NCBI GenBank assembly: GCA_023428515.1
Contig: JAEYXI010000041.1
Span: forward strand, 1-7,414
From: Pseudomonadota bacterium
GTDB taxonomy: Bacteria > Pseudomonadota > Alphaproteobacteria > Rhizobiales > Rhizobiaceae
Direction of reading: 5' to 3'
Length of the DNA: 7,414 bases
Both the position numbers and the translations under genes were made by a program. This document shows positions 1 to 5,300 of the stretch, piece by piece. Under the pieces are notes generated by a model, which was given only the letters and a program-made list of their open reading frames with translations, ran no database searches and was not told the origin of the DNA. Each line of letters opens with the position of its first letter. Position 1 is the stretch's first letter.

Positions 1-7
1 TCTCTAT

Positions 8-328
8 ATGAGAAGCCCGTCCGTGATGCTCGAACGGGTCGATGCATCCGGCTTTCTACTGAATGCCCGTGACGACGGCATCCATATGCTCGACCTGCTC
101 GGCCTGGGCGTGTGGCACCTGCTCGAAACGCCGCGGGACGCTTCCTCGCTTGCCGACATCGTGGCGCATGCTTTTCCCGAAACGCCCTATCGGAAGGTGG
201 CTGACGACATCGACGGTTTGCTGTCGGCGCTTGTCGACGAAGGACTGATCGATGAGGTGGGCGACGGTTGTCGGGGGCGTATTATGGACGAGCACGATAT
301 AAAGCAGTCGCGCTCGGCCAGACCTTGA
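8..328 (+). CDS. PqqD-like small peptide-binding protein (106 aa from the first visible ATG; may begin upstream)
   Basis: The protein has the PqqD fold pattern: a short beta region ending in LLNARDDGIHMLD (about residues 17-29), then GLGVWHLLE (32-40), a helix with SLADIVAHAF (46-55), and a second helix VADDIDGLLSALVDEGLI (63-80). This matches the PqqD family spacing of LN, a W with hydrophobic neighbours, then D..xFL..L...GLI. Known PqqD proteins bind a ribosomal precursor peptide and present it to a radical SAM or other modifying enzyme. Many stand-alone PqqD-like proteins have no assigned partner. No precursor peptide, radical SAM enzyme or HprK-like kinase gene lies in the window. The frame is open to the left edge (no stop in bases 2-7) and no ribosome binding site can be judged, so the true start may lie outside. 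The last 20 or so residues are charged and look unstructured. The assignment rests on motif pattern only. Confidence 0.6.
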   Translation: MRSPSVMLERVDASGFLLNARDDGIHMLDLLGLGVWHLLETPRDASSLADIVAHAFPETPYRKVADDIDGLLSALVDEGLIDEVGDGCRGRIMDEHDIKQSRSARP

Positions 329-370
329 CGCGCTGCCGATTGCGCTCTCTACAGGGCGGGAAATCTCTTC

Positions 371-375
371 AGGAG
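371..375 (+). promoter_or_regulatory. Shine-Dalgarno AGGAG for the GTG start at 382
   Basis: AGGAG lies 6 nt before GTG 382-384. It decides the start of the following membrane protein against the longer in-frame ATG at 268, which has no such site and lies inside the preceding gene. Confidence 0.6.
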
Positions 376-381
376 AAAACC

Positions 382-789
382 GTGCTGACGAGCGTTCCGC
401 TGCTGGTCGTGTCCTTCATCCTCTATAATCTCGGCATGGCCGGGCTGTTCGGCGACGGGCCGAACGGCGACCCCTGGCAGACGGAACTCTTCTCGTTCCG
501 CATGATGTCCGGCGGTGTGTTCTCGATGACATCAGGCATATTGATGATCGTGATCGCGCTTCTGCTGTTCTTCGTCGAGATCGTGAAATCGACGCGCACC
601 TCGAACGCCTCGGTGATCGACCACCTGTTGTCGACCTTCGTCTTCGTCGCTTTCCTGGTCGAGTTCCTGCTGGTCGAGGGCGCGGCGCATCCGGTCTTCT
701 TCGTCCTGATGGTGATCGCGCTGATCGACGTGCTGGCCGGCTTCTCAGTGTCGCTGCGCGCGGCGGGTCGCGACATCAGCGTGAACTGA
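382..789 (+). CDS. Conserved-looking four-helix inner membrane protein of unknown function (135 aa)
   Basis: I do not recognise a named family. With the GTG start the protein opens directly into a membrane helix. Four hydrophobic segments are visible at about residues 3-23 (SVPLLVVSFILYNLGMAGLF), 44-68 (MSGGVFSMTSGILMIVIALLLFF), 80-100 (HLLSTFVFVAFLVEFLLV) and 104-126 (HPVFFVLMVIALIDVLAGF). A soluble loop with GDGPNGDPWQTELF lies between helices 1 and 2. A positively charged stretch (EIVKSTRTSN) follows helix 2, and the arginine-containing C-terminus ends in RDISVN. It lies 53 nt downstream of the PqqD-like gene on the same strand, so they may be co-transcribed, but no functional link is evident. 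Codon use is like its neighbours. The longer reading from ATG 268 would add 38 residues of basic, non-membrane sequence overlapping the upstream gene and is less likely. Confidence 0.7.
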   Translation: MLTSVPLLVVSFILYNLGMAGLFGDGPNGDPWQTELFSFRMMSGGVFSMTSGILMIVIALLLFFVEIVKSTRTSNASVIDHLLSTFVFVAFLVEFLLVEGAAHPVFFVLMVIALIDVLAGFSVSLRAAGRDISVN

Positions 790-793
790 AGAA

Positions 794-826
794 CCGGCAC
801 AGGCGGTCAAGCCGGCCGGCTATACC
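794..826. terminator. GC-rich palindrome between convergent genes, weak terminator candidate
   Basis: The 50-nt gap between the membrane protein gene and phaR, which converge here, contains a perfect 12-bp palindrome AGCCGGCCGGCT at 810-821, flanked by GGT (805-807) and ACC (824-826) that could extend pairing. CCGGC at 794-798 could alternatively pair with GCCGG at 811-815. There is no T-run on either side, so intrinsic termination is only inferred from position between two 3' ends. Confidence 0.3.
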
Positions 827-840
827 GGCGACGGCCTCGG

Positions 841-1443
841 TCAGCCCATCGAGTCGATCTTGCGCTGCATCGCAGCGATCTGCTGCTTGAGTTCAGACAA
901 CTCGTCGGATTTTTCGCCGTCCTTGGCGCGTCCGGTCTCAGCGGGCGCGGCCGGCCCGCCGGCCGGCGGAAACGGCGTGAACATGCGCATCGCATTCTGG
1001 AACAGCTCGATATTGCGCCGCGTCTGCTCCTCGATCGCCTTCATCGGCGTCGAGATCTTCATCATCTCCATCGGCCCCTTGCCCATGGCCGACTTCATCT
1101 GCTCGCGGAACCGCTCCTGTTCCTTGGCGAAGGCGATCATCGACTGTTCGAGGAAACTCGGCACCACCATCTGCATCTGGTCGCCGTAGAAGGAGATGAG
1201 CTGGCGCAGGAAGGAGATGGGCAGCATGTTCTGCCCGTCCTTGTTCTCCAGTTCGAAGATGATCTGGGTAAGCACGGGATGCGTGATGTCGTCGCCCGTC
1301 TTGGCGTCCTGAACGGTGAACTCCTCACCCTTCTTCACCATCTCGGCGAGATCCTCGAGCGTCACATACGTGCTGGTGCCCGTATTGTAGAGGCGGCGGT
1401 TCGCGTATTTCTTGATTACCACCGGTTCGTCTTTGGCGGGCAT
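841..1443 (-). CDS. phaR: PhaR, polyhydroxyalkanoate synthesis repressor (200 aa)
   Basis: PhaR senses PHA granules: the free protein represses phasin and PHA genes by binding DNA, and it is released when it binds nascent polymer. The N-terminus has the hallmark [20 protein letters not shown] (residues 9-28) of the PHA accumulation regulator DNA-binding domain, running to about residue 66 ([14 protein letters not shown]). Next comes the polymer-associated region ([18 protein letters not shown] at 74-91, then [20 protein letters not shown] at 97-116). A Pro/Ala/Gly linker (158-170) and a short C-terminal coiled coil ([21 protein letters not shown]) follow. Length is normal for alphaproteobacterial PhaR (also called AniA in rhizobia). 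Two in-frame ATGs lie at 1449 and 1443; GGGAGG at 1450-1455 touches the first but is 6 nt from the second, so 1443 is preferred. It is divergent from phaA, the usual rhizobial arrangement. Confidence 0.95.
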   Translation of the reverse strand: MPAKDEPVVIKKYANRRLYNTGTSTYVTLEDLAEMVKKGEEFTVQDAKTGDDITHPVLTQIIFELENKDGQNMLPISFLRQLISFYGDQMQMVVPSFLEQSMIAFAKEQERFREQMKSAMGKGPMEMMKISTPMKAIEEQTRRNIELFQNAMRMFTPFPPAGGPAAPAETGRAKDGEKSDELSELKQQIAAMQRKIDSMG

Positions 1444-1449
1444 CGACAT

Positions 1450-1455
1450 CCTCCC
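1450..1455 (-). promoter_or_regulatory. Shine-Dalgarno GGGAGG deciding the phaR start
   Basis: Read on the minus strand the order is GGGAGG, ATG (1449-1447), TCG, ATG (1443-1441). The site abuts the first ATG with no spacer and sits 6 nt from the second, which makes the second the likely initiation codon. Confidence 0.6.
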
Positions 1456-1542
1456 AGAAGACCGGCAGCCCCCATCGGCCCCGGCAACGATTGCGCCTTG
1501 GAGCAGGATATGCCCAAAAGTGCCGCAATTCCAAGCAGTTTG

Positions 1543-1600
1543 TGCAGTGCGGGATAAAAGCTATGCTGCAACGCCGGCAAATTATGCTGCGCAGCATAAA
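1543..1600. promoter_or_regulatory. TGC/GCA-rich operator region in the phaR-phaA intergenic space, with 18-bp palindrome at 1582-1599
   Basis: TTATGCTGCGCAGCATAA (1582-1599) is a perfect 18-bp palindrome whose core is CTGCGCAG. The left half, TATGCTGC (1583-1590), recurs directly at 1562-1569, 21 bp upstream, about two helical turns and so on the same DNA face. TGCAGTGC lies at 1543-1550. PhaR proteins of Paracoccus and Rhodobacter are known to bind TGC-rich sites with CTGC and GCAG arms. The location between phaR and phaA fits an operator for autoregulation and control of phaAB. That PhaR binds this exact site is inferred; the arms here are contiguous rather than split by 3-4 bases as in the published motif. 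Confidence 0.5.
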
Positions 1601-1643
1601 ACAAGGCGACGTTTTCGGCATGGCTGGACCGCTGATTTCCGGT

Positions 1644-1649
1644 TTGACA
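1644..1649 (+). promoter_or_regulatory. TTGACA, possible -35 element upstream of phaA
   Basis: A perfect consensus -35 hexamer lies 80 nt before phaA on the coding strand. The expected -10 position (1667-1672, GGAGAA) is a very poor match, so this is weak evidence. An alternative, TTGTGC (1540-1545) with TATGCT (1562-1567) at 16-nt spacing, would overlap the putative operator. Neither is convincing alone. Confidence 0.2.
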
Positions 1650-1688
1650 CATCGAGTGGAAACGCGGGAGAAAAGCCCTTAAATCCCG

Positions 1689-1711
1689 GGGGGTGCCTCC
1701 CAAGCACCCCC
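1689..1711 (+). promoter_or_regulatory. Hairpin in the phaA 5' leader just before the ribosome binding site
   Basis: GGGGGTGC (1689-1696) and GCACCCCC (1704-1711) form a perfect 8-bp stem around the 7-nt loop CTCCCAA. The stem ends 8 nt before the GGAG (1720-1723) that serves phaA. No T-run follows, so it does not look like a classic terminator. The loop bases CTCC (1697-1700) are complementary to the GGAG, so a pseudoknot masking the ribosome site is possible on paper. Role is inferred only. Confidence 0.4.
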
Positions 1712-1729
1712 TACAGCCTGGAGAACATT

Positions 1730-2911
1730 ATGGCCGCTTCCATCGTCGTCGCCGGTGCCGCCCGCACCCCGGTCGGCTCCTTCAACGGAGCTTTCGCCAA
1801 TACGCCCGCGCATGAACTCGGCGCCGTCGCCATCAAGGAGGCGCTGGCTCGCGCCAAGGTCGAGGGAGCCGAGGTCGACGAGGTCATCCTGGGCCAGATC
1901 CTGACGGCTGCGCAGGGCCAGAACCCGGCCCGCCAGGCCGCCATGGCCGCCGGCATCCCGCAGGAGACCACCGCCTGGGGCCTCAACCAGCTCTGCGGCT
2001 CCGGCTTGCGCGCGATTGCGGTCGGCTTGCAGCAGATCACGTCCGGCGACGCCAAGATCATCGTCGCCGGCGGCCAGGAATCGATGTCGATGGCCCCGCA
2101 TGCCCAGTATCTGCGCAGCGGCGTCAAGATGGGCGACTTCAAGCTTATCGATACGATGATCAAGGACGGCCTCACCGACGCCTTCCACGGCTATCACATG
2201 GGCATCACCGCCGAGAACGTCGCCCGCCAGTGGCAGCTGACGCGCGACGAGCAGGATCGCTTCGCCGTCGCCTCGCAGAACAAGGCCGAGGCTGCGCAGA
2301 AGGCCGGCAAGTTCAAGGACGAGATCGTGCCGGTGACCATCAAGGGCCGCAAGGGCGACACGGTCGTCGACCAGGATGAATATATTCGCGCCGGAACGAC
2401 GCTGGAAACCGTCGCCAAGCTGAAGCCTGCCTTCGACAAGGACGGCACGGTGACCGCCGCCAACGCGTCCGGCATAAATGATGGCGCAGCCGCCGTCGTG
2501 CTGATGACCGAGGACGAGGCCTCGCGCCGCGGCCTGACCCCGCTGGTGCGCATCGTCTCCTGGGCGACCGCCGGCGTCGACCCGGCGATCATGGGCACCG
2601 GCCCGATACCGGCTTCGCGCAAGGCGCTCGAGAAGGCCGGCTGGTCAGTTGCCGACCTCGACCTCGTCGAGGCGAATGAGGCTTTCGCCGCCCAGGCCTG
2701 CGCGGTCAACAAGGACATGGGCTGGAACCCTGAGATCGTGAACGTCAATGGCGGCGCCATCGCGATCGGCCATCCAGTCGGCGCTTCGGGTGCCCGCGTC
2801 TTCAACACGCTGGTCTATGAGATGCAGCGCCGCGGCGCGAAGAAAGGCCTCGCCACGCTTTGCATCGGCGGCGGCATGGGCGTCGCGATGTGCGTCGAAG
2901 CGATGAACTGA
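1730..2911 (+). CDS. phaA: PhaA, acetyl-CoA acetyltransferase (beta-ketothiolase), 393 aa
   Basis: PhaA condenses two acetyl-CoA to acetoacetyl-CoA and CoA in the cytoplasm, the first step of PHB synthesis. The thiolase catalytic residues are all present: Cys89 in [10 protein letters not shown] (acyl-enzyme nucleophile), His348 in [16 protein letters not shown], and Cys378 in [11 protein letters not shown] (general base). These numbers coincide with the classic Zoogloea ramigera enzyme. Other family signatures are [11 protein letters not shown] near 113-123 and [13 protein letters not shown] in the C-terminal domain. Length is typical for the family. ATG 1730 is chosen because GGAG at 1720-1723 lies 6 nt upstream and the protein begins at the conserved [15 protein letters not shown]; the frame stays open further upstream to 1412 but that stretch is non-conserved leader overlapping phaR antisense. 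It is followed 121 nt later by phaB in the same direction, a probable operon. Confidence 0.97.
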   Translation: MAASIVVAGAARTPVGSFNGAFANTPAHELGAVAIKEALARAKVEGAEVDEVILGQILTAAQGQNPARQAAMAAGIPQETTAWGLNQLCGSGLRAIAVGLQQITSGDAKIIVAGGQESMSMAPHAQYLRSGVKMGDFKLIDTMIKDGLTDAFHGYHMGITAENVARQWQLTRDEQDRFAVASQNKAEAAQKAGKFKDEIVPVTIKGRKGDTVVDQDEYIRAGTTLETVAKLKPAFDKDGTVTAANASGINDGAAAVVLMTEDEASRRGLTPLVRIVSWATAGVDPAIMGTGPIPASRKALEKAGWSVADLDLVEANEAFAAQACAVNKDMGWNPEIVNVNGGAIAIGHPVGASGARVFNTLVYEMQRRGAKKGLATLCIGGGMGVAMCVEAMN

Positions 2912-2929
2912 GCTGAGGGAATTGGGAGT

Positions 2930-3007
2930 AGCGAATAGGAAAAATAAGGGGGCGAAAGTCGCGTAGGTAGTCGATCCCTACTCGCTATTCGCTATTTCCT
3001 ATTCGCT
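2930..3007. repeat. Intergenic inverted repeat between phaA and phaB (rhizobial-type palindromic unit)
   Basis: AGCGAATAGGAAA (2930-2942) and TTTCCTATTCGCT (2995-3007) are a perfect 13-bp inverted repeat. Inside are two small hairpins: GCGA/TCGC (2952-2955 with 2959-2962) and GTAGG/CCTAC (2963-2967 with 2977-2981), giving a branched RNA if transcribed. TATTCGCT occurs twice (2986-2993 and 3000-3007), so the left arm can pair in two registers. The low-complexity alphabet of GAGTAG, GCGAATAG and GGAAAT resembles short palindromic intergenic repeats that I recall from rhizobial, notably Mesorhizobium, genomes; that resemblance is from memory. In this place it could attenuate, stabilise or process the phaAB message. 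Confidence 0.6.
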
Positions 3008-3032
3008 CTTCGATCAAAGGGGAGGACATTTC

Positions 3033-3755
3033 ATGACCAAGGTTGCACTCGTGACCGGAGGCTCGCGCGGCATAGGCGCGGCGATCTCGGTCGCGCTGAA
3101 GAATGCCGGCTACACCGTCGCCGCCAACTATGCCGGCAATGACGAGGCCGCCGAAAAATTCAAGGCGGAGACCGGAATACCGGTCTACAAATGGTCGGTC
3201 GCCGACTACGACGCCTGCGCCGCCGGCATTAGCAGGGTGGAGGCCGACCTCGGCCCGATCGCCATCCTGGTCAACAATGCCGGCATCACCCGCGACGCCA
3301 TGTTCCACCGGATGACGCGCGAGCAGTGGAAGGACGTGATCGACACCAATCTCAACGGTCTCTTCAACATGACGCATCCGCTGTGGAGCGGCATGCGCGA
3401 CCGCAAATTCGGCCGCATCATCAACATCTCCTCCATCAACGGCCAGAAGGGCCAGATGGGACAGTCGAACTACGCAGCGTCGAAGGCCGGAGACATCGGC
3501 TTCACCAAGACGCTGGCGCAGGAAGGTGCGCGGGCGGGGATCACTGTCAACGCGATCTGCCCGGGTTATATCGGCACCGAAATGGTCCGTGCCGTGCCGT
3601 AAAAAGTGCTGGAAACGATCGTGGCGGCCATTCCGGCCGGCCGGCTGGGAGAGCCCGACGAGATCGCGCGCTGCGTGGTCTTCCTGGCGTCCGACGATTC
3701 CGGCTTCATCACCGGCTCGACGCTTACCGCCAATGGCGGACAGTATATGACCTGA
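3033..3755 (+). pseudogene. phaB: PhaB, acetoacetyl-CoA reductase, interrupted by an in-frame TAA at codon 190
   Basis: PhaB reduces acetoacetyl-CoA to (R)-3-hydroxybutyryl-CoA with NADPH and is a short-chain dehydrogenase/reductase. The visible motifs are VTGGSRGIG (residues 7-15, cofactor loop), NNAG (81-84), Ser134 in NISSINGQKGQ, Tyr147 and Lys151 in SNYAASK, and CPGYIGTEM (176-184). The start is ATG 3033 with GGAGG 7 nt upstream (3021-3025). The frame is stopped by TAA at 3600-3602 after MVRAVP. The same frame then continues without damage for 50 codons (191-240) through the conserved end [20 protein letters not shown], then [17 protein letters not shown], to TGA 3753-3755. The complete 240-residue reading matches normal PhaB length. 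Homologues carry E, Q or K at this place, so one base change (GAA, CAA or AAA to TAA) explains it. The 189-residue product (3033-3602) would lack the last strand and the subunit interface and is unlikely to work. A sequencing error is equally possible. Confidence 0.9.
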
Positions 3756-3768
3756 CCGCATGGCAGAT

Positions 3769-3794
3769 GCGGCGCGGCCCGAAGGCCACGCCGC
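3769..3794. terminator. Strong GC hairpin between convergent phaB and aqpZ, likely shared terminator
   Basis: GCGGCG-C-GGCC (3769-3779) pairs with GGCC-A-CGCCGC (3784-3794) around CGAA, giving ten pairs with one C/A mismatch. On the minus strand the loop reads UUCG closed by C and G, an especially stable tetraloop, placed about 10 nt after the aqpZ stop. On the plus strand it begins 13 nt after the phaB frame ends. There is no clear T-run on either side, so termination is inferred from stem strength and position. Confidence 0.5.
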
Positions 3795-3803
3795 GATGAC
3801 GAA

Positions 3804-4526
3804 TTATTCCGCCGGAGCCGCCCCTGCAGGCATCACGTCGGGGTGCTCGAACAGCGCCTTGTGCGTAAAGCCGGCCAGCACGGCGCCGACGATCGGCGCA
3901 AGCCAGAACAGCCAGAGCTGCTGCAGCGCGACGCCACCGACGAACAGCGCCGGGCCGGTCGAGCGCGCCGGATTGACCGACGTGTTGGTCACCGGGATGG
4001 AGATCAGGTGGATCAGCGTCAGCGCAAGCCCGATGGCGATCGGCGCGAAGCCGGCCGGCACGCGGCCATGCGTTGCCCCAAGGATGATCATCAGGAAGAT
4101 GAAGGTCAGTACCACCTCGATGACCAGCGCCGAACCGAGCCCGTATTTGCCCGGCGAGGCGTCCCCATAGCCATTGGTGGCAAAACCTCCGATGCCAGCG
4201 AAGTCGGCTTTGCCGCTCACCACGACATAGAGCACCGCGGAGGCCACGACCGCTCCGATCAGCTGGGCGATGACATAGGGCACGAGATCCTTGGATTCGA
4301 AGCGCCCGGCCACCAGCAGGCCAACCGAAACCGCCGGGTTGAAATGGCCGCCCGAGATGCCGCCGACGGCATAGGCCATAGTCAGCACTGTCAGGCCGAA
4401 GGCCAGCGCGACACCAACGAAACCAATACCGAGTTCCGGAAACCCGGCTGCGAGCACTGCACTGCCGCAGCCTCCGAAGACGAGCCAGAACGTACCCAGA
4501 AATTCCGCAAGAAGCCTTTTAGACAT
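3804..4526 (-). CDS. aqpZ: AqpZ, aquaporin water channel (240 aa)
   Basis: AqpZ is a tetrameric inner-membrane channel for rapid water flux, member of the MIP family. The N-terminus [20 protein letters not shown] is the standard first helix. Both half-helix motifs are intact: HFNPAVS (NPA at residues 63-65) and VNPARS (NPA 185-187). The selectivity filter residues typical of water-specific AqpZ are present (Phe43, His173, Thr182, Arg188), against a glycerol facilitator. Six membrane helices and two re-entrant loops fit the 240-residue length (E. coli AqpZ has 231). Two adjacent ATGs occur at 4529 and 4526; AGAGGG (4533-4538) is 3 nt from the first and 6 nt from the second, so 4526 is preferred, though 4529 remains possible. 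The short C-terminal tail ([13 protein letters not shown]) is cytoplasmic. It converges on phaB and is divergent from the downstream helicase across a long non-coding stretch. Confidence 0.95.
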   Translation of the reverse strand: MSKRLLAEFLGTFWLVFGGCGSAVLAAGFPELGIGFVGVALAFGLTVLTMAYAVGGISGGHFNPAVSVGLLVAGRFESKDLVPYVIAQLIGAVVASAVLYVVVSGKADFAGIGGFATNGYGDASPGKYGLGSALVIEVVLTFIFLMIILGATHGRVPAGFAPIAIGLALTLIHLISIPVTNTSVNPARSTGPALFVGGVALQQLWLFWLAPIVGAVLAGFTHKALFEHPDVMPAGAAPAE

Positions 4527-4532
4527 CATGAT

Positions 4533-4538
4533 CCCTCT
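4533..4538 (-). promoter_or_regulatory. Shine-Dalgarno AGAGGG before aqpZ
   Basis: On the minus strand AGAGGG is followed by ATC and then two successive ATG codons. Spacing of 6 nt favours the second ATG (4526-4524) over the first (3 nt). Confidence 0.5.
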
Positions 4539-4769
4539 TCAAAAAGCCCCATGCGGAGAAGTAGACACCGTTCGCCGGTGCTGACAATCGGCCGCAGGCC
4601 TTCCGGCCGGTAGTAACCGGGCAAAGTCACAACTATTTCGCGAATGAACGTGTCGGCGCTGCCGGCGACAGCTGTGCCGTCTCGAAACAGAGAGGTTAAC
4701 GCCGTCCCGGCGGATCGGAACGACCCCCGGCTGTTGGCCTGGAAAACTAGCTGGCGACGAACCACCGGG

Positions 4770-4783
4770 CACAAGATCTTGTG
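4770..4783. promoter_or_regulatory. 14-bp perfect palindrome, possible operator
   Basis: CACAAGATCTTGTG is a perfect palindrome about 245 bp upstream of aqpZ and just before the first repeat unit of the GANTC field. Symmetry suggests a dimeric DNA-binding protein site; no particular regulator is indicated. Confidence 0.3.
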
Positions 4784-4814
4784 GCGAACAGAACGGGAAA
4801 TCCGCGCGGGAAGT

Positions 4815-5125
4815 GATTCGTCGCCGATTCGTTCCGCCTTTGGCCCGATCATTAACGAGAGGCCCTCACAAAAGACCGGACTCACGTCATTTCCTGGATG
4901 AAAATCTTAATGATTTCATATTCTTGAACGAATCGCCCGCCGACAGCCAACAGAAGCGAAGCTAACCCGTTAACGCTTTCGCGGGATTCGGTGCGGATTC
5001 GTCTCCTCAGTCATTTTAGCGATTCAGCATGTGGTAAGAGTCCGCACGACTCTCGCTACATCTAGCGGCGAACAAAACCTGAATCAGCTGGAGTCACTGA
5101 TTCGTCGCTGATTCGTTCCAGACTC
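4815..5125. promoter_or_regulatory. Dense cluster of 14 GANTC (CcrM methylation) sites
   Basis: GANTC begins at 4815, 4826, 4879, 4930, 4985, 4996, 5021, 5038, 5048, 5081, 5091, 5099, 5110 and 5121. About one would be expected in 311 random bases, and my manual scan found only about six in the other 7,100 bases. All four middle bases occur (GATTC, GAATC, GACTC, GAGTC), so the enrichment is for the methylation motif itself and not only from copying one word. Seven of the thirteen intervals are 8, 10 or 11 bp. In alphaproteobacteria CcrM methylates GANTC late in the cell cycle and GcrA reads methylated GANTC at promoters; replication origins can also carry such sites. A role for this cluster is inferred. 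Confidence 0.65.
4898..4919. other. A/T-rich imperfect hairpin inside the GANTC region
   Basis: ATGAAAATC (4898-4906) and GATTTCAT (4912-4919) pair around TTAAT with a single bulged A. This patch (about 4889-4928) is much richer in A/T than the rest of the window and could be a melting-prone element or a remnant terminator with no gene before it. Confidence 0.3.
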
Positions 5126-5300
5126 GTTCCAAGCCTTAATGCGAGGGTCGAATGAGGGGCACTTTTTCCTTTCGCTCCCGCCCGCAAATCCCTATGTGTG
5201 AGCCCATATACTGCCGGTTCTCCCGCCGGCCATGCGGACAGGTCCTAACCCAGATCACCGCCAACGAAACGCAGAGCCAGGAAGGCCACGTTCCGATCCG

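Larger units (their letters stand above)
4783..5125. repeat. Iteron-like direct repeats built on GATTCG-N5-GATTCGT, three copies
   Basis: The unit GATTCG-N5-GATTCGT occurs at 4815-4832, 4985-5002 and 5099-5116. The first and third copies belong to a longer imperfect duplication: GGCGAACA starts at 4783 and again at 5067, in each case exactly 32 bp before the unit, and the sequence continues GATTCGTCGC(C/T)GATTCGTTCC in both. The middle copy is more diverged. Within each unit the two GATTCG hexamers are 11 bp apart, one helical turn, as expected if proteins load on one face of the DNA. Iterons of plasmid origins, phased operator arrays and duplicated methylation-controlled regulatory sites are all compatible. 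Confidence 0.6.
4527..5300. other. Long intergenic region between divergent aqpZ and the helicase gene
   Basis: No reading frame here looks coding: the longest (minus strand 4885-4526, 119 codons; plus strand 4644-4901, 85 codons) show no recognisable domain. What it does hold is small hairpins in the aqpZ leader (CACCG/CGGTG at 4566-4580; GGCC-TTCC-GGCC at 4597-4608), a 14-bp palindrome (4770-4783), the GANTC-rich repeat field (4815-5125), an A/T-rich hairpin (4898-4919), and about 175 nt of plain leader before the helicase. A weak -10-like TATACT lies at 5207-5212 without a matching -35. I saw no tRNA-like cloverleaf and no convincing DnaA box or full CtrA box. Confidence 0.7.

Noticed and set aside
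268..381. N-terminal extension of the membrane protein from ATG 268
   Set aside because: Basic non-membrane sequence overlapping the PqqD-like gene; GTG 382 has a good ribosome site and starts at the first helix.
1412..1729. N-terminal extension of phaA (106 codons) in an open frame
   Set aside because: Overlaps phaR antisense, covers the control region, and thiolases start at the conserved [11 protein letters not shown] segment encoded from 1730.
3600..3602. Recoded stop codon (readthrough or selenocysteine/pyrrolysine)
   Set aside because: It is TAA, not TGA or TAG, and there is no stimulatory structure in view; mutation or base-call error is simpler.
2985..3761. 258-codon open frame on the minus strand across phaB
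   Set aside because: Antisense shadow of phaB; the protein is low-complexity with no recognisable domain, while the plus-strand product is clearly a short-chain reductase.
4526..4885. 119-codon minus-strand frame whose TGA overlaps the aqpZ start, suggesting translational coupling
   Set aside because: The overlap is attractive, but the protein has no recognisable domain, and it would run through the hairpins and into the first GANTC pair. I treat it as non-coding; conservation in relatives would change this.
4644..4901. 85-codon plus-strand frame in the long intergenic region
   Set aside because: No ribosome binding site, no domain, overlaps the repeat field.
4815..5125. Chromosomal oriC of the organism
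   Set aside because: No convincing DnaA boxes or full CtrA boxes were found, and the usual alphaproteobacterial neighbours (hemE region, repABC) are absent. Kept only as an origin-like possibility.
4783..5125. CRISPR array
   Set aside because: Only three copies with unequal intervals (170 and 114 bp), short unit, no uniform spacers.
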